Positions 1 to 7,697 of a stretch of 64,000 bases of DNA are shown one piece after another (the first letter of the stretch is position 1; each line of letters starts with the position of its first letter). This DNA is from Planctomycetota bacterium. Its GTDB lineage: Bacteria; Planctomycetota; Phycisphaerae; Sedimentisphaerales; Anaerobacaceae. Both the position numbers and the translations under genes were made by a program. The notes beneath the pieces are model-generated. The model had not been told where the DNA came from and ran no database searches. It saw nothing but the letters and a program-made list of their open reading frames with translations. The stretch covers positions 1 through 64,000 of the forward strand of contig JAUWIG010000025.1 in the NCBI GenBank assembly GCA_030605475.1, written 5' to 3'.

Positions 1-358
1 ACGGGTTACGGGTTGCGGGTTACGGGTTGCGGGTTACGGGTTGCGGGTTGCGGATTGCGAGTTCCGGGTTGCGAGTTCCGGGTTGCGAGTTACGGGTTGC
101 GGGTTACGAGTTACGGGTTACGGGTTACGGGTTGCGGGTTACGGGTTGCGGGTTACGGGTTGCGGGTTACGGGTTGCGACTTCAGGGTTGCGGGTTACGG
201 GTTGCGGGTTACGGGTTGCGAGTTCCGGGTTGCGGGTTACGGGTTGCGAGTTGCGGGTTACGGGTTGCGGGTTGCGGATTGCGGGTTGCGGGTTGCGGGT
301 TACGAGTTCCGGGTTGCGGGTTACGGGTTGCGAGTTACGGGTTGCGGGTTACGGGTGA
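1..358. repeat. Heptamer tandem repeat tract (GGGTTRC)n
   Basis: About fifty imperfect copies of a 7-base unit, GGGTTAC or GGGTTGC, with variants such as GAGTTCC and GGATTGC, run from the window edge and stop near 358. Seven is not a multiple of three and the unit makes no stop codon, so all three forward frames stay open; the translations are repeats of GLRVTGC type. I read this as non-coding. Shorter tracts of the related heptamer GATTTRC lie at 4019-4073 and 50247-50270. Confidence 0.93.
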
Positions 359-541
359 CGCGATGCTGGATACTCGATGCTCGTTATTTTTTTACCGCTG
401 AGAACGCGGAGGGCACAGATTAGCAGGTTATCAGGTTATCAGGAAATCAGGGTATCGGGAATTCGTGACTTCGTGTCTTGGTGGCAAAAACTTGACAAAA
501 CAGAAAGAATTCAGTTAGATATGTGACTGAAAATTAGTATT
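359..541. other. Intergenic region before the cassette array
   Basis: No gene is seen. The sequence holds a fragment of a dispersed repeat (CGCTGAGAACGCGGAGGGCA, related to stretches near 20850 and 57160) and a short CAGGTTATCAGGTTATC repeat. TTGACA at 494-499 is followed 17 bases later by a weak -10 (TTAGAT), a possible but unproven promoter reading into the cassettes. GTTAGAT near 511 also matches the GTTRRRY core used by integron recombination sites. Confidence 0.4.
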
Positions 542-602
542 ACCGAACCAGCAGCTGGACTCGGACGCCGCGTCCGCGGCGCCGGTGAGCTTGTCGTTAG
601 GA
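542..602 (+). other. attC: attC-type recombination site 1
   Basis: A 61-bp site bounded by R''-like ACCGAAC (542-548) and R'-like GTTAGGA (596-602). Between them are imperfect inverted arms: CTGGACTCGGACGCCGC on the left and GCGGCGCCGGTGAGCTTG on the right. Its reverse complement is nearly identical to the site at 51784-51844, 50 kb away. The core, paired arms and position just before an ORF fit an integron cassette attC, although each core departs from RYYYAAC/GTTRRRY at one base. Confidence 0.82.
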
Positions 603-612
603 GCAGAATAAT

Positions 613-1119
613 ATGGCAGAATTGACTCCAGAAATGTTTCAGCAGGTGCTACCTTTAGCATGCGTTTGGGCCAAGGATTACGAGACTTTAATCCTTCAAC
701 GAGGTCAGGGGTTGACCCCTTCACAGTTGAATGATGCAAGGTTAGCTGGTGTCGATAGCCCAGAAAGAATTCGATTACTTAAAGTCGCCCATATACCGCC
801 GCCAGATGATGAGCGCCTCAAGTATGCTAACGACATTGTCCAGCTTGTCACACCAGCTACAGCCGGATTAACTTTGAATTATGGCATCTTCATTCGAGCT
901 GATTGTTGGACCGATAGGAAACTACTAGTGCATGAGTTCGTACACACTTCTCAATACGAAAGGCTTGGAGGGATTAAAGAGTTTTTGAGCAATTACCTTC
1001 AAGAATGCATTACTTATGGTTATCCTCAAGCACCAATGGAACAAGAGGCTATAACACAATCTAAACGGATATGCTCCCAACCAATCGCTCCAGCGGACGC
1101 TGATAAGCGGCGCCGGTGA
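613..1119 (+). CDS. Cassette-borne HExxH protein, putative zinc peptidase
   Basis: This 168-residue protein is not recognised by name. It carries HEFVHTSQYE (His107, Glu108, His111), a zinc-metallopeptidase HExxH signature followed by the Gln seen in DUF4157-like proteins. Glu residues near 143-145 could supply a third ligand. There is no signal peptide or membrane segment. The start ATG is 11 bases after the attC core at 596, and the last 15 codons lie inside the next attC, so the C-terminal SQPIAPADADKRRR is read-through of a recombination site, common in integron cassettes. The protein is probably a cytoplasmic hydrolase or toxin-like factor, but its substrate cannot be told from sequence. 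Confidence 0.7.
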   Translation: MAELTPEMFQQVLPLACVWAKDYETLILQRGQGLTPSQLNDARLAGVDSPERIRLLKVAHIPPPDDERLKYANDIVQLVTPATAGLTLNYGIFIRADCWTDRKLLVHEFVHTSQYERLGGIKEFLSNYLQECITYGYPQAPMEQEAITQSKRICSQPIAPADADKRRR

Positions 1120-1133
1120 GCTTATCGTTGTGC
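1075..1133 (+). other. attC: attC-type recombination site 2
   Basis: R''-like TCCCAAC (1075-1081) and R' GTTGTGC (1127-1133) flank GCGGACGCTGATAAGCGGCG and CCGGTGAGCTTATC, the latter shared with site 1. The site overlaps the 3' end of the upstream ORF, whose TGA stop falls inside the CCGGTGAGC arm. Together with site 1 it delimits one complete cassette (about 596-1127). Confidence 0.82.
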
Positions 1134-1161
1134 GGAAACTATATAAACAGTAGTTAGATGT
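1127..1161 (+). repeat. Conserved cassette leader, copy 1
   Basis: A 35-bp segment immediately after the attC core, running from GTTGTGC to a second core-like GTTAGAT 26 bases later, with CGGAAACTATATAAACA between. Two more copies with the same 26-base core spacing lie at 51226-51260 and 51756-51790 on the minus strand. TATAAA here, TATAAT in the others, could be a -10 element carried by each cassette. Confidence 0.7.
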
Positions 1162-1681
1162 GAAGAAATTCATGAATAAAATCACGTTAGAATTCTCTGG
1201 GGAAATTCTCGAACGTGGCTTTTGGATATACTGCTGGAAAGTCTTGCCTCTAAAGGGAAAGGGTTCTCCAGTTTTTTATGTTGGCCGAACTGGTGATAGT
1301 TCTTCTCTATATGCGGCATCACCTTTCTCGCGGGTCGGACGCCACCTTGATAACCGCCCAAAGGCCAAGGGAAATTCTCTTTACCGGCAACTAATCGCTG
1401 AAGGTTTTAAGCCAAGCGAATGCGAGTTTTCCTTGATAACATGGGGGCCAATATATTCTGAACAAACAAGCAAGTCTTGCCATAGACAATTTAGGGATCT
1501 TACCGCTTCTATTGAATTCTTGGTGTATAAAAAATTAAAAGAACATCTTGTTTCTACTGGACTCGAGAAAGAAGGAAGCAAAGTTATCGGAAATCACGGT
1601 TGCAGGAAACCTCATACGGACGAGACAAAGAAAAAAGCGAATAGCATCTTTACGCAAATTAAGAAGGAATTTGATCTTTAA
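1160..1681 (+). CDS. Cassette-borne GIY-YIG-like protein
   Basis: A 173-residue protein. The N-terminal part has FWIYCWKV (about residues 20-27) and, some 15 residues on, FYVGRTGDSS, the spacing and pattern of a GIY-YIG nuclease fold, followed by Arg and His residues (SRVGRHLDNR) where this fold places catalytic groups. A Glu in SIEFLVYKKL may be the metal ligand. The C-terminal third is Lys-rich. The start is GTG at 1160, inside the cassette leader; ATG at 1172 is an alternative. The stop overlaps the start of the next ORF (TAATG), so the two are probably translated together. No typical attC follows directly, so both ORFs may share one cassette. The nuclease assignment is by motif only. Confidence 0.6.
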   Translation: MKKFMNKITLEFSGEILERGFWIYCWKVLPLKGKGSPVFYVGRTGDSSSLYAASPFSRVGRHLDNRPKAKGNSLYRQLIAEGFKPSECEFSLITWGPIYSEQTSKSCHRQFRDLTASIEFLVYKKLKEHLVSTGLEKEGSKVIGNHGCRKPHTDETKKKANSIFTQIKKEFDL

Positions 1682-2448
1682 TGATATCTTGCATGAGATG
1701 TACGGAGCTTATCAATACTTTACATAAGGGGGAAAATAGCTTTTCGAAAGGAAAAACTATGGACAGGGATTTTGGTGGTTGCGGAGAGACGCGAAAGAAT
1801 TCGGGCAAGAAACTTCAAGAAGACGGTGCTATCGAACCTGAATTGTATAAGGATGAGGAGACAAAATATAAAATAGTTCATTTACTGAAAGAGCCAAACA
1901 GAGAAACAAAGCATAACAGTATAGTGGAAGCTATACGACGCAAGGATATAAATGATGCCGATGGAACGGTAAAAGGTAAACAACATAAAGTTACGGCAAG
2001 AAGATCTTACTGCATTCTAAACAAATTTCCTTCCTGGCTCGATATTTGTAAAAAAGAAAATATGTTTGCTGACGCTTTGAAGAGGTCTGCGATAGTGAAC
2101 TTGAGCCCTGAATGTGGAAAAGAGGCTACCTCCCGTGGGAGGCTCGAACGATTAGCCAAGGAATGGAAGCCGCGGTGGTATGATCGGAAGTTGAAAGAAG
2201 AGCTTAAGCCCACAATTGTTATCTGCGGTGGTACGTTTAAGGCTGCGATTAGACAGATAGCCGGAGCCAGTGACAAGTTGCAACATGCTTCCACCGGTAT
2301 GGATTACTTCAGGGACGAGGAGTTGGGAGCGGTGTTCTTGGATTGTTGGCATCCAGCATTTAGATCAAGGCATCCGGTCGAATATTGCTACTTTCGCGAA
2401 AGTTGCAAGGATATTATCACGAAGACCCCCAGCAGAGTTGGGGGCTAA
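1681..2448 (+). CDS. Hypothetical protein, possibly uracil-DNA-glycosylase-like
   Basis: A 255-residue protein overlapping the preceding stop by one base; an internal ATG at 1759 has a better ribosome site (GAAAGGAAAAACT) and is a plausible true start, since the first 26 residues look unstructured. The C-terminal half has IVNLSPECG, then PTIVICGGTFKAA and FLDCWHPAFRSR. The order of a small hydrophobic strand with CGGT and a later HP is reminiscent of the uracil-DNA-glycosylase-like superfamily. The cassette protein at 50502-51215 shows a similar order (ICAINLKKSP, DITICCGTG, SFAHPEAR). The relationship is weak and inferred by eye. Confidence 0.5.
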   Translation: MISCMRCTELINTLHKGENSFSKGKTMDRDFGGCGETRKNSGKKLQEDGAIEPELYKDEETKYKIVHLLKEPNRETKHNSIVEAIRRKDINDADGTVKGKQHKVTARRSYCILNKFPSWLDICKKENMFADALKRSAIVNLSPECGKEATSRGRLERLAKEWKPRWYDRKLKEELKPTIVICGGTFKAAIRQIAGASDKLQHASTGMDYFRDEELGAVFLDCWHPAFRSRHPVEYCYFRESCKDIITKTPSRVGG

Positions 2449-2450
2449 AT
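2426..2450 (+). repeat. Hairpin repeat with GCTAAA tail, copy 1
   Basis: CCCCCAGCAGAGTTGGGGG forms a short stem and is followed by GCTAAAT. The same design, a C-rich/G-rich hairpin then (G)CTAAA or GTAAAC, recurs at 4161-4179, 4736-4760, 20710-20734 and 44431-44457. It overlaps the stop of the preceding gene and might terminate transcription, but it lacks a T-run. Confidence 0.55.
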
Positions 2451-2749
2451 GATAAGGAGGCGACGCGTTGCGTCGCGGTTGATTCAGTCTTGACCCACTA
2501 ACCGGGATGGAGGCGACGCGGGGCGTTGCGGTTGATGGGTAACGTTAGTTGAGAATTTGGACCCTTCGACCCATTCGACTCTTTCGACTGCGCTCCTTGC
2601 TTCGCTGAAGCTACGCAGGGCGGGGCGCTGTGCTCAGGACAAGTTTTAGTGGTGCTGAAACGTATAAAAGTGTTTCTAAAAGTGACAAATGGGAAATCTG
2701 AGATTAAAATAATTAACCATCATTGATGTAACGACTGGATATTGAAGGT
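2449..2749. repeat. Repeat-rich intergenic region with GCGACGC palindromes
   Basis: No gene is seen. Two copies of a palindromic element with core GGCGACGCG-N2-GCGTCGCGG lie at 2456-2483 and 2498-2548; a third is at 3496-3548. The longer copies begin TAACCGGGAT and end GGTTGATGGGTAACRTTAG, so CTAAC/GTTAG flanks enclose the palindrome, which could make them degenerate attC sites or REP-like elements. From 2561 to 2650 there is a different dispersed repeat (TTCGACTGCGCTC ... CTCAGGACAAG), related to one at 50141-50160. Confidence 0.65.
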
Positions 2750-3475
2750 ATGGGAGAAGAGAAAACAGAACAATCAGCAGGCGAGCTAAATTCGGAACAG
2801 GAGAACCGGTCAAAGGTGACTCTTCTGAGAAGCTCAGAGGGCCGTCTTTTACTGACCGGAGTCGCCCTGGCATTTATATTTGCCTTGTGGCTCGGCGTTA
2901 AACTGCTATTATCACCGCAAGATTCCCAGGTTCTCCTTGGAATGACCGCTACACAAATCATGTTCGGCCGAGCTGCCGGTATGGCTTTCGGATACTCGTT
3001 AGACCTTGAACACAGCACGGTCATAACAATCTCTATAATAATTGAAACTATTCTGGTGCTTATTTTCTATCCCTTGTTTGTGTTCAGCTGGCGGCATCTA
3101 TTAGTAATCAATTGGCTCAAAAAGATATTCGAGCGTACCCGCAAGGCGGCCGAGGCCCGCAAGGGTATAATCAGAAGGTATGGTATTGCGGGGCTGTTTG
3201 TTTTCGTTTGGTTCCCCTTTTGGATGACCGGTCCGGTAGTGGGGTGTATAATAGGTTTTCTATTGGGCCTGCGTAGCTGGCTTATTCTGACCGTTGTGCT
3301 GGCCGGGACTTATGTGGCAATCTTTGGCTGGGCGACATTCCTGCATCAGTTCCATGACCGTGTAGCACCCTACAGTTCATACGCTACTATGGTCCTTATG
3401 GCATTGCTGGTCATTATAATAATTGTGGGGCATTTACTGCACCGAACACTTCACGAGAACAGACACAAAGATTAA
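2750..3475 (+). CDS. Small multidrug export family membrane protein (COG2426-like)
   Basis: A 241-residue integral membrane protein with about six predicted hydrophobic segments after a charged 30-residue N terminus. The central RKGIIRRYGIAGLFVFVWFPFWMTGPVVG segment, a Pro/Phe-rich helix with TGP, is typical of the Sm_multidrug_ex (PF06695) family. The family's transport role is weakly established; no substrate is inferred. The gene stands alone: the next gene is on the opposite strand and palindromic repeats lie on both sides. The start ATG follows GAAGGT, a moderate ribosome site. Confidence 0.72.
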   Translation: MGEEKTEQSAGELNSEQENRSKVTLLRSSEGRLLLTGVALAFIFALWLGVKLLLSPQDSQVLLGMTATQIMFGRAAGMAFGYSLDLEHSTVITISIIIETILVLIFYPLFVFSWRHLLVINWLKKIFERTRKAAEARKGIIRRYGIAGLFVFVWFPFWMTGPVVGCIIGFLLGLRSWLILTVVLAGTYVAIFGWATFLHQFHDRVAPYSSYATMVLMALLVIIIIVGHLLHRTLHENRHKD

Positions 3476-3495
3476 CTTTGGTTAAAAGAGAAACC

Positions 3496-3548
3496 GATAA
3501 CCGGGATAGAGGCGACGCGTGGCGTCGCGGTTGATGGGTAACATTAGC
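3496..3548 (+). repeat. GCGACGC palindromic element, copy 3
   Basis: This matches the element at 2498-2548 over about 50 bases (ATAACCGGGATRGAGGCGACGCG, then GCGGTTGATGGGTAACRTTAG). It lies just downstream of the membrane-protein gene. The family forms a strong stem from GCGACGC and GCGTCGC. Confidence 0.72.
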
Positions 3549-3581
3549 TATAAATGGTGTGGCAGGCCCCACCCTGCCGGG

Positions 3582-3842
3582 CTATTCTTCGCCGCTCATA
3601 CTGTCCTGCTTAGATTTATCAGGTGGTGTTGGTTTTTTAAAGTTCGCCAGCTTCCTTGCGTAATCCTCGACCTGGCCCCTTGCTTCCTGCAGACGCTTTG
3701 ATGCTTCTCTTGTTTCTTCCGGCTCTGCTGGTTTGTCTTTTTCTTTCGAACGCTTCCTAATTGTCCATACTCCATACGCTATCCAGCCAATTACTACTGC
3801 TATTGTCAGCGTGACTGTTAGTATTTTAAACATATCAAACAT
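3582..3842 (-). CDS. Small single-span membrane protein
   Basis: An 86-residue protein with one N-terminal transmembrane helix (about residues 6-26, ILTVTLTIAVVIGWIAYGVW), a basic stop-transfer stretch RKRSKEKDK, then a charged, probably coiled region rich in Glu, Arg and Lys. The N-out/C-in topology suggested by the charges leaves the tail in the cytoplasm. No family is recognised. GGGAAGGGATT upstream on the minus strand is an acceptable ribosome site. It resembles scaffold or anchor proteins, but no function is claimed. Confidence 0.6.
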   Translation of the reverse strand: MFDMFKILTVTLTIAVVIGWIAYGVWTIRKRSKEKDKPAEPEETREASKRLQEARGQVEDYARKLANFKKPTPPDKSKQDSMSGEE

Positions 3843-4181
3843 AATCCCTTCCCTTTACATATTAATCGAACACAACCATAATTTCAGCCAGTTCCAAACA
3901 CCCTGCTATAACGCATATTCTATGGAATAATACCTGAGTCAGCGTCCTAAGTCAAGGTATAACCGATGGTATTTGGCGAATCGCGAAGCATAACCCGTGA
4001 GCCGAACGAAGCACAGGCTAATTTACGATTTACGATTTACGATTTGCGATTTACGATTTGCGATTTGCGATTTGAATCATGAAAAACGAGTTTTGTAGCT
4101 GGAGGCGGAAAGGGTGCTTAGTATCCCGTGAAGCGTGAATGGTATCGCGTGAAAAGAAAACCCCCGGCCGGAGCTAAACAT
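3843..4181. other. Intergenic region with GATTTRC heptamer tract
   Basis: No gene is seen. At 4019-4073 is a short tandem array of the heptamer GATTTAC/GATTTGC, related in pattern to the GGGTTRC tract at the window start. At 4161-4179 CCCCCGGCCGGAGCTAAAC is copy 2 of the hairpin-GCTAAA repeat, at the 3' side of the next gene. Confidence 0.7.
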
Positions 4182-4691
4182 TCAAGGCCTAATAATTTCT
4201 TCTACTGCTCTTGCGACTATGTAGTCGGGTAATTTTGGCAGGGCTGGTGCGGCTTGATAGGCGGATATGATGCTTTTGTCAGGGAAGGCGCCGACCTCAC
4301 AGATAAGCTCATTTGCCAGTTGGTGTAATCTCTCGTCTGCCATATCGGGTTCGGCCTTTGCGCGAGCAGCTTCTTTTAAGGCCTGGAATTCGGCGCGGCT
4401 GTCGTAGAAGTTCAGCTGGAGCTCCAATTGATATGCGAGCTGGGACGCGGCGCGGTCAAAGGTGTATTGAATGCCAATCGGATTGTAGGTCTCCATCCTC
4501 TCGTCCACAAAAGCCAAACAGGCATCGCGATATGCGGCGTATTTTTCCCGGTCAAAGCTGACAGCCCCAAGATTTTCGAGCTCGCTGTGCAGCAGGTCCT
4601 CTATTTTCTCTATCAGGCGGGCTTTGTTAGAGTCCAACAGCTCATAGAGGGCCTCATAATAGGCGTTCAAAAGTAACCCTGCCTGGTTCAT
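4182..4691 (-). CDS. Hypothetical cytoplasmic protein
   Basis: A 169-residue, largely helical, acidic protein with no signal peptide or membrane segment and no motif I recognise. A run of evenly spaced Tyr, Glu and Leu residues (AYYEALYELLDSNKARLIEK) suggests coiled or bundled helices. It lies downstream of gnd on the same strand, with a hairpin repeat at 4736-4760 in the 170-bp gap, so it may be a separate transcript or a late member of the operon. Confidence 0.6.
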   Translation of the reverse strand: MNQAGLLLNAYYEALYELLDSNKARLIEKIEDLLHSELENLGAVSFDREKYAAYRDACLAFVDERMETYNPIGIQYTFDRAASQLAYQLELQLNFYDSRAEFQALKEAARAKAEPDMADERLHQLANELICEVGAFPDKSIISAYQAAPALPKLPDYIVARAVEEIIRP

Positions 4692-4735
4692 CTGTTTTTT
4701 CCTGTCAGCTAAAACCCCACCAAATACAAAAGGGA

Positions 4736-4760
4736 CCCCTGGCGGAGCCAGGGGCTAAAC
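4736..4760 (+). repeat. Hairpin repeat with GCTAAAC tail, copy 3
   Basis: CCCCTGGCGGAGCCAGGGG is a near-perfect stem-loop followed by GCTAAAC. It is the best-formed copy of the family and lies between gnd and the downstream hypothetical gene. Confidence 0.7.
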
Positions 4761-4863
4761 ACCGGATTCCGTGTCCCCGGCCAACGTATTACCGGGACAG
4801 GCAAGCACGGAATGACAAGCAGATTGCCACGTCGCTACGCTGCTCACAATGACGCAAGTAATG

Positions 4864-6315
4864 TCAAGCTATGTAAGTTGAAGCTGAGGTTGTTCCGCCT
4901 CGGCCGGTCCAGTTGGTGTGGAAGAATTCGCCTCGCGGTTTGTCAACCCGCTCATAAGTATGAGCGCCGAAATAATCGCGCTGTGCCTGCAGGAGGTTTG
5001 CCGGCAGGCGTTCGCTGCGATAACCATCATAGAATGCCAAAGCACAACTCATAGCCGGCATCGGGATGCCAAGCTCTACGGCGGTTTTTACGACTCGTCG
5101 CCAGGCGGGCTGGGCCTTTTCGACAGCATCTTTGAAGAACGGGTCGAGCAGCAGGTTGTCCAGGTTGGGGTTTCTGTCAAAGGCGTCCTTTATTTTGCCG
5201 AGGAAAACCGAGCGGATGATGCAGCCTCCCCGCCACATCAATGCGACGCCGCCATAGTTCAGGTTCCAGTTGTGCTCTTTGGCGGCGGCACGCATTAACT
5301 GATAGCCCTGTGCGTAGCTGACGATTTTCGAGGCGTAAAGAGCCTGTCGAAGGTCATCGATGAAGGCTTTTTTATCACCTTTGAAGTGTGGCTTCGGTCC
5401 TGTAAGGACCTTAGAAGCCGCAACTCGTTCTTCCTTGAGTGCTGAGAGGCAACGAGCGAAGACGGCTTCGCCAATTAAGGTCAGCGGCTGGCCAAGATTC
5501 AAGGCCTCGATGGCGGTCCATTTTCCGGTTCCCTTCTGGCCTGCGGTGTCAAGAATAAGGTCGATAACCTCATTGCCCTCTTCATCCTTGTAGTCAAGGA
5601 TGTCCCGTGTGATTTCAATGAGGTATGAATTTAGTTCGCCCTGGTTCCAGTCTGCGAATACATCGTGCATTTGTTGGTTAGTCATTCCAAGGCCTTGTCT
5701 CATCATCTGGTAGGTTTCGCAAATCATCTGCATATCGCCATACTCGATGCCGTTGTGTGTCATTTTTACGAAGTGTCCTGCGCCGTTTTCCCCGACCCAG
5801 TCGCAGCAGGGGTCGCCGTCAGTGGTCTTAGCGCAGATTGCCTGGAAGATAGGCTTTACGTGCTCCCAGGCCGGCGGGGAGCCGCCGGGCATCATCGAAG
5901 GACCTTTTAGGGCGCCTTCTTCGCCGCCGGAGACACCTGTACCGATGTATAGTTTGCCTTTGCTCTCGGCATACTCGGTTCGGCGTATGGTGTCAGGGAA
6001 ATGCGAGTTGCCGCCATCGATGATAATATCGCCGTCTTCAAGGTGGGGGAGAATCTGTTCTATAACCATATCGACTGGTTTGCCGGCCTTGACCATAATC
6101 ATTATTCTGCGTGGCTTCTTGAGGGAGTCAACAAGCTCCTCTACCGTGTGGCAGCCGATGATGTTCCTGCCCTTTGCGCGGCCCTGCATAAATTTATCGA
6201 CCTTGGATACTGTGCGATTGAAGCAGGCGACTGTGAAGCCCTTGCTTTCCATATTGAGGATGAGGTTTTCGCCCATTACAGCCAATCCCCAAAGTCCAAT
6301 ATCTGCTTTTTCCAT
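4864..6315 (-). CDS. gnd: 6-phosphogluconate dehydrogenase (decarboxylating)
   Basis: 483 residues, full length for the family. It oxidises and decarboxylates 6-phosphogluconate to ribulose 5-phosphate with NADP+. The N-terminal Rossmann motif is GLAVMGENLILNM, with FNRT after the second strand as in NADP-dependent enzymes. IIDGGNSHFPDT and FVKMTHNGIEYGDMQ carry the substrate and catalytic residues (Lys and His of VKMTHNGIEY). The all-helical C-terminal domain is complete to the GRGG tail. It is the last enzyme of a minus-strand operon, 59 bases after the LarA-family gene. This placement suggests that gluconate made from uronates enters the pentose phosphate pathway here; no gluconate kinase is visible in the window. 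Confidence 0.97.
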   Translation of the reverse strand: MEKADIGLWGLAVMGENLILNMESKGFTVACFNRTVSKVDKFMQGRAKGRNIIGCHTVEELVDSLKKPRRIMIMVKAGKPVDMVIEQILPHLEDGDIIIDGGNSHFPDTIRRTEYAESKGKLYIGTGVSGGEEGALKGPSMMPGGSPPAWEHVKPIFQAICAKTTDGDPCCDWVGENGAGHFVKMTHNGIEYGDMQMICETYQMMRQGLGMTNQQMHDVFADWNQGELNSYLIEITRDILDYKDEEGNEVIDLILDTAGQKGTGKWTAIEALNLGQPLTLIGEAVFARCLSALKEERVAASKVLTGPKPHFKGDKKAFIDDLRQALYASKIVSYAQGYQLMRAAAKEHNWNLNYGGVALMWRGGCIIRSVFLGKIKDAFDRNPNLDNLLLDPFFKDAVEKAQPAWRRVVKTAVELGIPMPAMSCALAFYDGYRSERLPANLLQAQRDYFGAHTYERVDKPRGEFFHTNWTGRGGTTSASTYIA

Positions 6316-6374
6316 TTCGTGTCACCCTTTCTAAAATTGATTATTGATAATTTTTTTAACCTTAGGCACTTTTT

Positions 6375-7697
6375 TTACCCCTCACTCATGTTCGGGGCTC
6401 TGTTATTTTTTTCGAGAAATCTTTCTCTGGAAGACCATAAGCCTACCGCCGGATTAGAAATAAAATAGATTTCTTCATCCGGTAAGGTATTAAATCCATT
6501 CTGAAGTTTTTTCGGGTCGTACCGCTCTGTCATCTGTGTTAGGTCATCATATCTAAAGTTCACCGATTCTACCTCCTGCCGAGTTACTTTTCCAGGACAA
6601 TAGGTGATGGTGAATCGGTTCTCGGAAGAGCCGTGGATTAAATGAGCGGCAGCACTTAGGTTTTGCCTAAGGTCGTCGTTGTTTTTAACCGACTCAAGTA
6701 TGCGAGTTGTTCCTACGTAACCGTATTTTCTTATAAGTCGGTCGATTTGTGGGTCTTCCCCGAACTGGCTCAGGCCAGGTGCCAAAACAATCAGCTCGCC
6801 GCCGTCAGCCATTGCCATACGGGTTCGATAGATACTTTTGTTTCCGAGCCAGGTACTTTTATATTCAGCGGGGTCAAGGTAAACTACCACCTTTTTCAGC
6901 GGCTTATCGAGCATTTGAAAATTGACTTTGAGAGAGAGTTCTGCTGCCAAATTAAAACATTCGATGTCATCTCCTATAAACAGGCCACGGGTCTTAAGAG
7001 TACCGTCTTCGGCGATACTTACCACGGTCAGGACATAGACAATCGGCATATCTTTTGCAAAACGGTCAGAGGCATAATTCAAAACTTGTCTTACAGGATT
7101 GTCAGCCCGTCCCATTATCCTTTCCATACCATAGGCAGCGCCCAGGAAATGACTTTTATTAATACCATCGGCACCACCAGTTCCGACGAAAATGTTTTTG
7201 TTGTAGTTGGCCATTCCGCTTACTTCGTGTGGCACAACCTGGCCTATGGAGAGAATGAGGTCAAAACCACCTTCAACGAGAACACGGTTTACCTGGGCAG
7301 GCCAGCTGTAATCGACCCGGCCTTCGGAGACCTGGCGAACAAACTCAGCCAGTACCTCGCCGAGGGTAACCAGCCCCGTTCGCCAGTTGTGCTCTCTGAA
7401 CAGCTCCAGAGGGACTGGTCCGAACATTTCTTTTATTTCCGCCTGTGTCATAGGGACGTGTGTACCTAACGCCGGAAGAACATCAGTGAGGCTGTTGCCA
7501 TAATACTCCCAGGCAATAGATGTTAGCTCACCAGCACGGGAATGGTACCTGGTGAAGTCAGGTGGAATTACCAGGACCTTTTTCTTTGGTCCAATTTTGT
7601 CCAGTGCAGAACAAAGGCCTTGTTTTAAGTCCTGCCCGGTGAGGTCATTTTTTTCGTGTCCATAACTGTGGAATAACACGGCTCTTATGTCTCCCAA
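6375..7697 (-). CDS. LarA-family (lactate racemase superfamily) epimerase
   Basis: A 440-residue protein of the nickel-pincer lactate racemase superfamily (DUF2088). Residues equivalent to the LarA active site are visible: His80 in GTHVPMT, His157 in VVPHEVSG, Lys167 in YNKNIF and His183 in INKSHF. The N terminus has the family's PPDFTRYHS segment. LarA enzymes invert a 2-hydroxyacid centre through a hydride-transfer cofactor. The family includes malate racemases and a D-gluconate 2-epimerase that interconverts gluconate and mannonate. Lying between a fructuronate-reductase-like SDR and gnd, this one is best explained as a mannonate/gluconate 2-epimerase; that is inference. It overlaps the HAD gene by 13 bp. 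The cofactor-maturation genes larB, larC and larE are not in the window. Confidence 0.85.
   Translation of the reverse strand: MGDIRAVLFHSYGHEKNDLTGQDLKQGLCSALDKIGPKKKVLVIPPDFTRYHSRAGELTSIAWEYYGNSLTDVLPALGTHVPMTQAEIKEMFGPVPLELFREHNWRTGLVTLGEVLAEFVRQVSEGRVDYSWPAQVNRVLVEGGFDLILSIGQVVPHEVSGMANYNKNIFVGTGGADGINKSHFLGAAYGMERIMGRADNPVRQVLNYASDRFAKDMPIVYVLTVVSIAEDGTLKTRGLFIGDDIECFNLAAELSLKVNFQMLDKPLKKVVVYLDPAEYKSTWLGNKSIYRTRMAMADGGELIVLAPGLSQFGEDPQIDRLIRKYGYVGTTRILESVKNNDDLRQNLSAAAHLIHGSSENRFTITYCPGKVTRQEVESVNFRYDDLTQMTERYDPKKLQNGFNTLPDEEIYFISNPAVGLWSSRERFLEKNNRAPNMSEG

Noticed and set aside
1-358. Telomere-like repeat marking a replicon end
   Set aside because: The unit is heterogeneous, lies at a window edge only, and related tracts occur internally.
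13-423. Open frames of 105-136 codons in all three forward frames
   Set aside because: They are the translation of a stop-free heptamer tandem repeat; no ribosome site and no domain.
5747-6334. 195-codon frame opposite gnd
   Set aside because: Shadow of the gnd coding strand.
6663-7469. 268-codon frame opposite the LarA-family gene
   Set aside because: It is antisense to a well-supported gene, with no recognisable domain.
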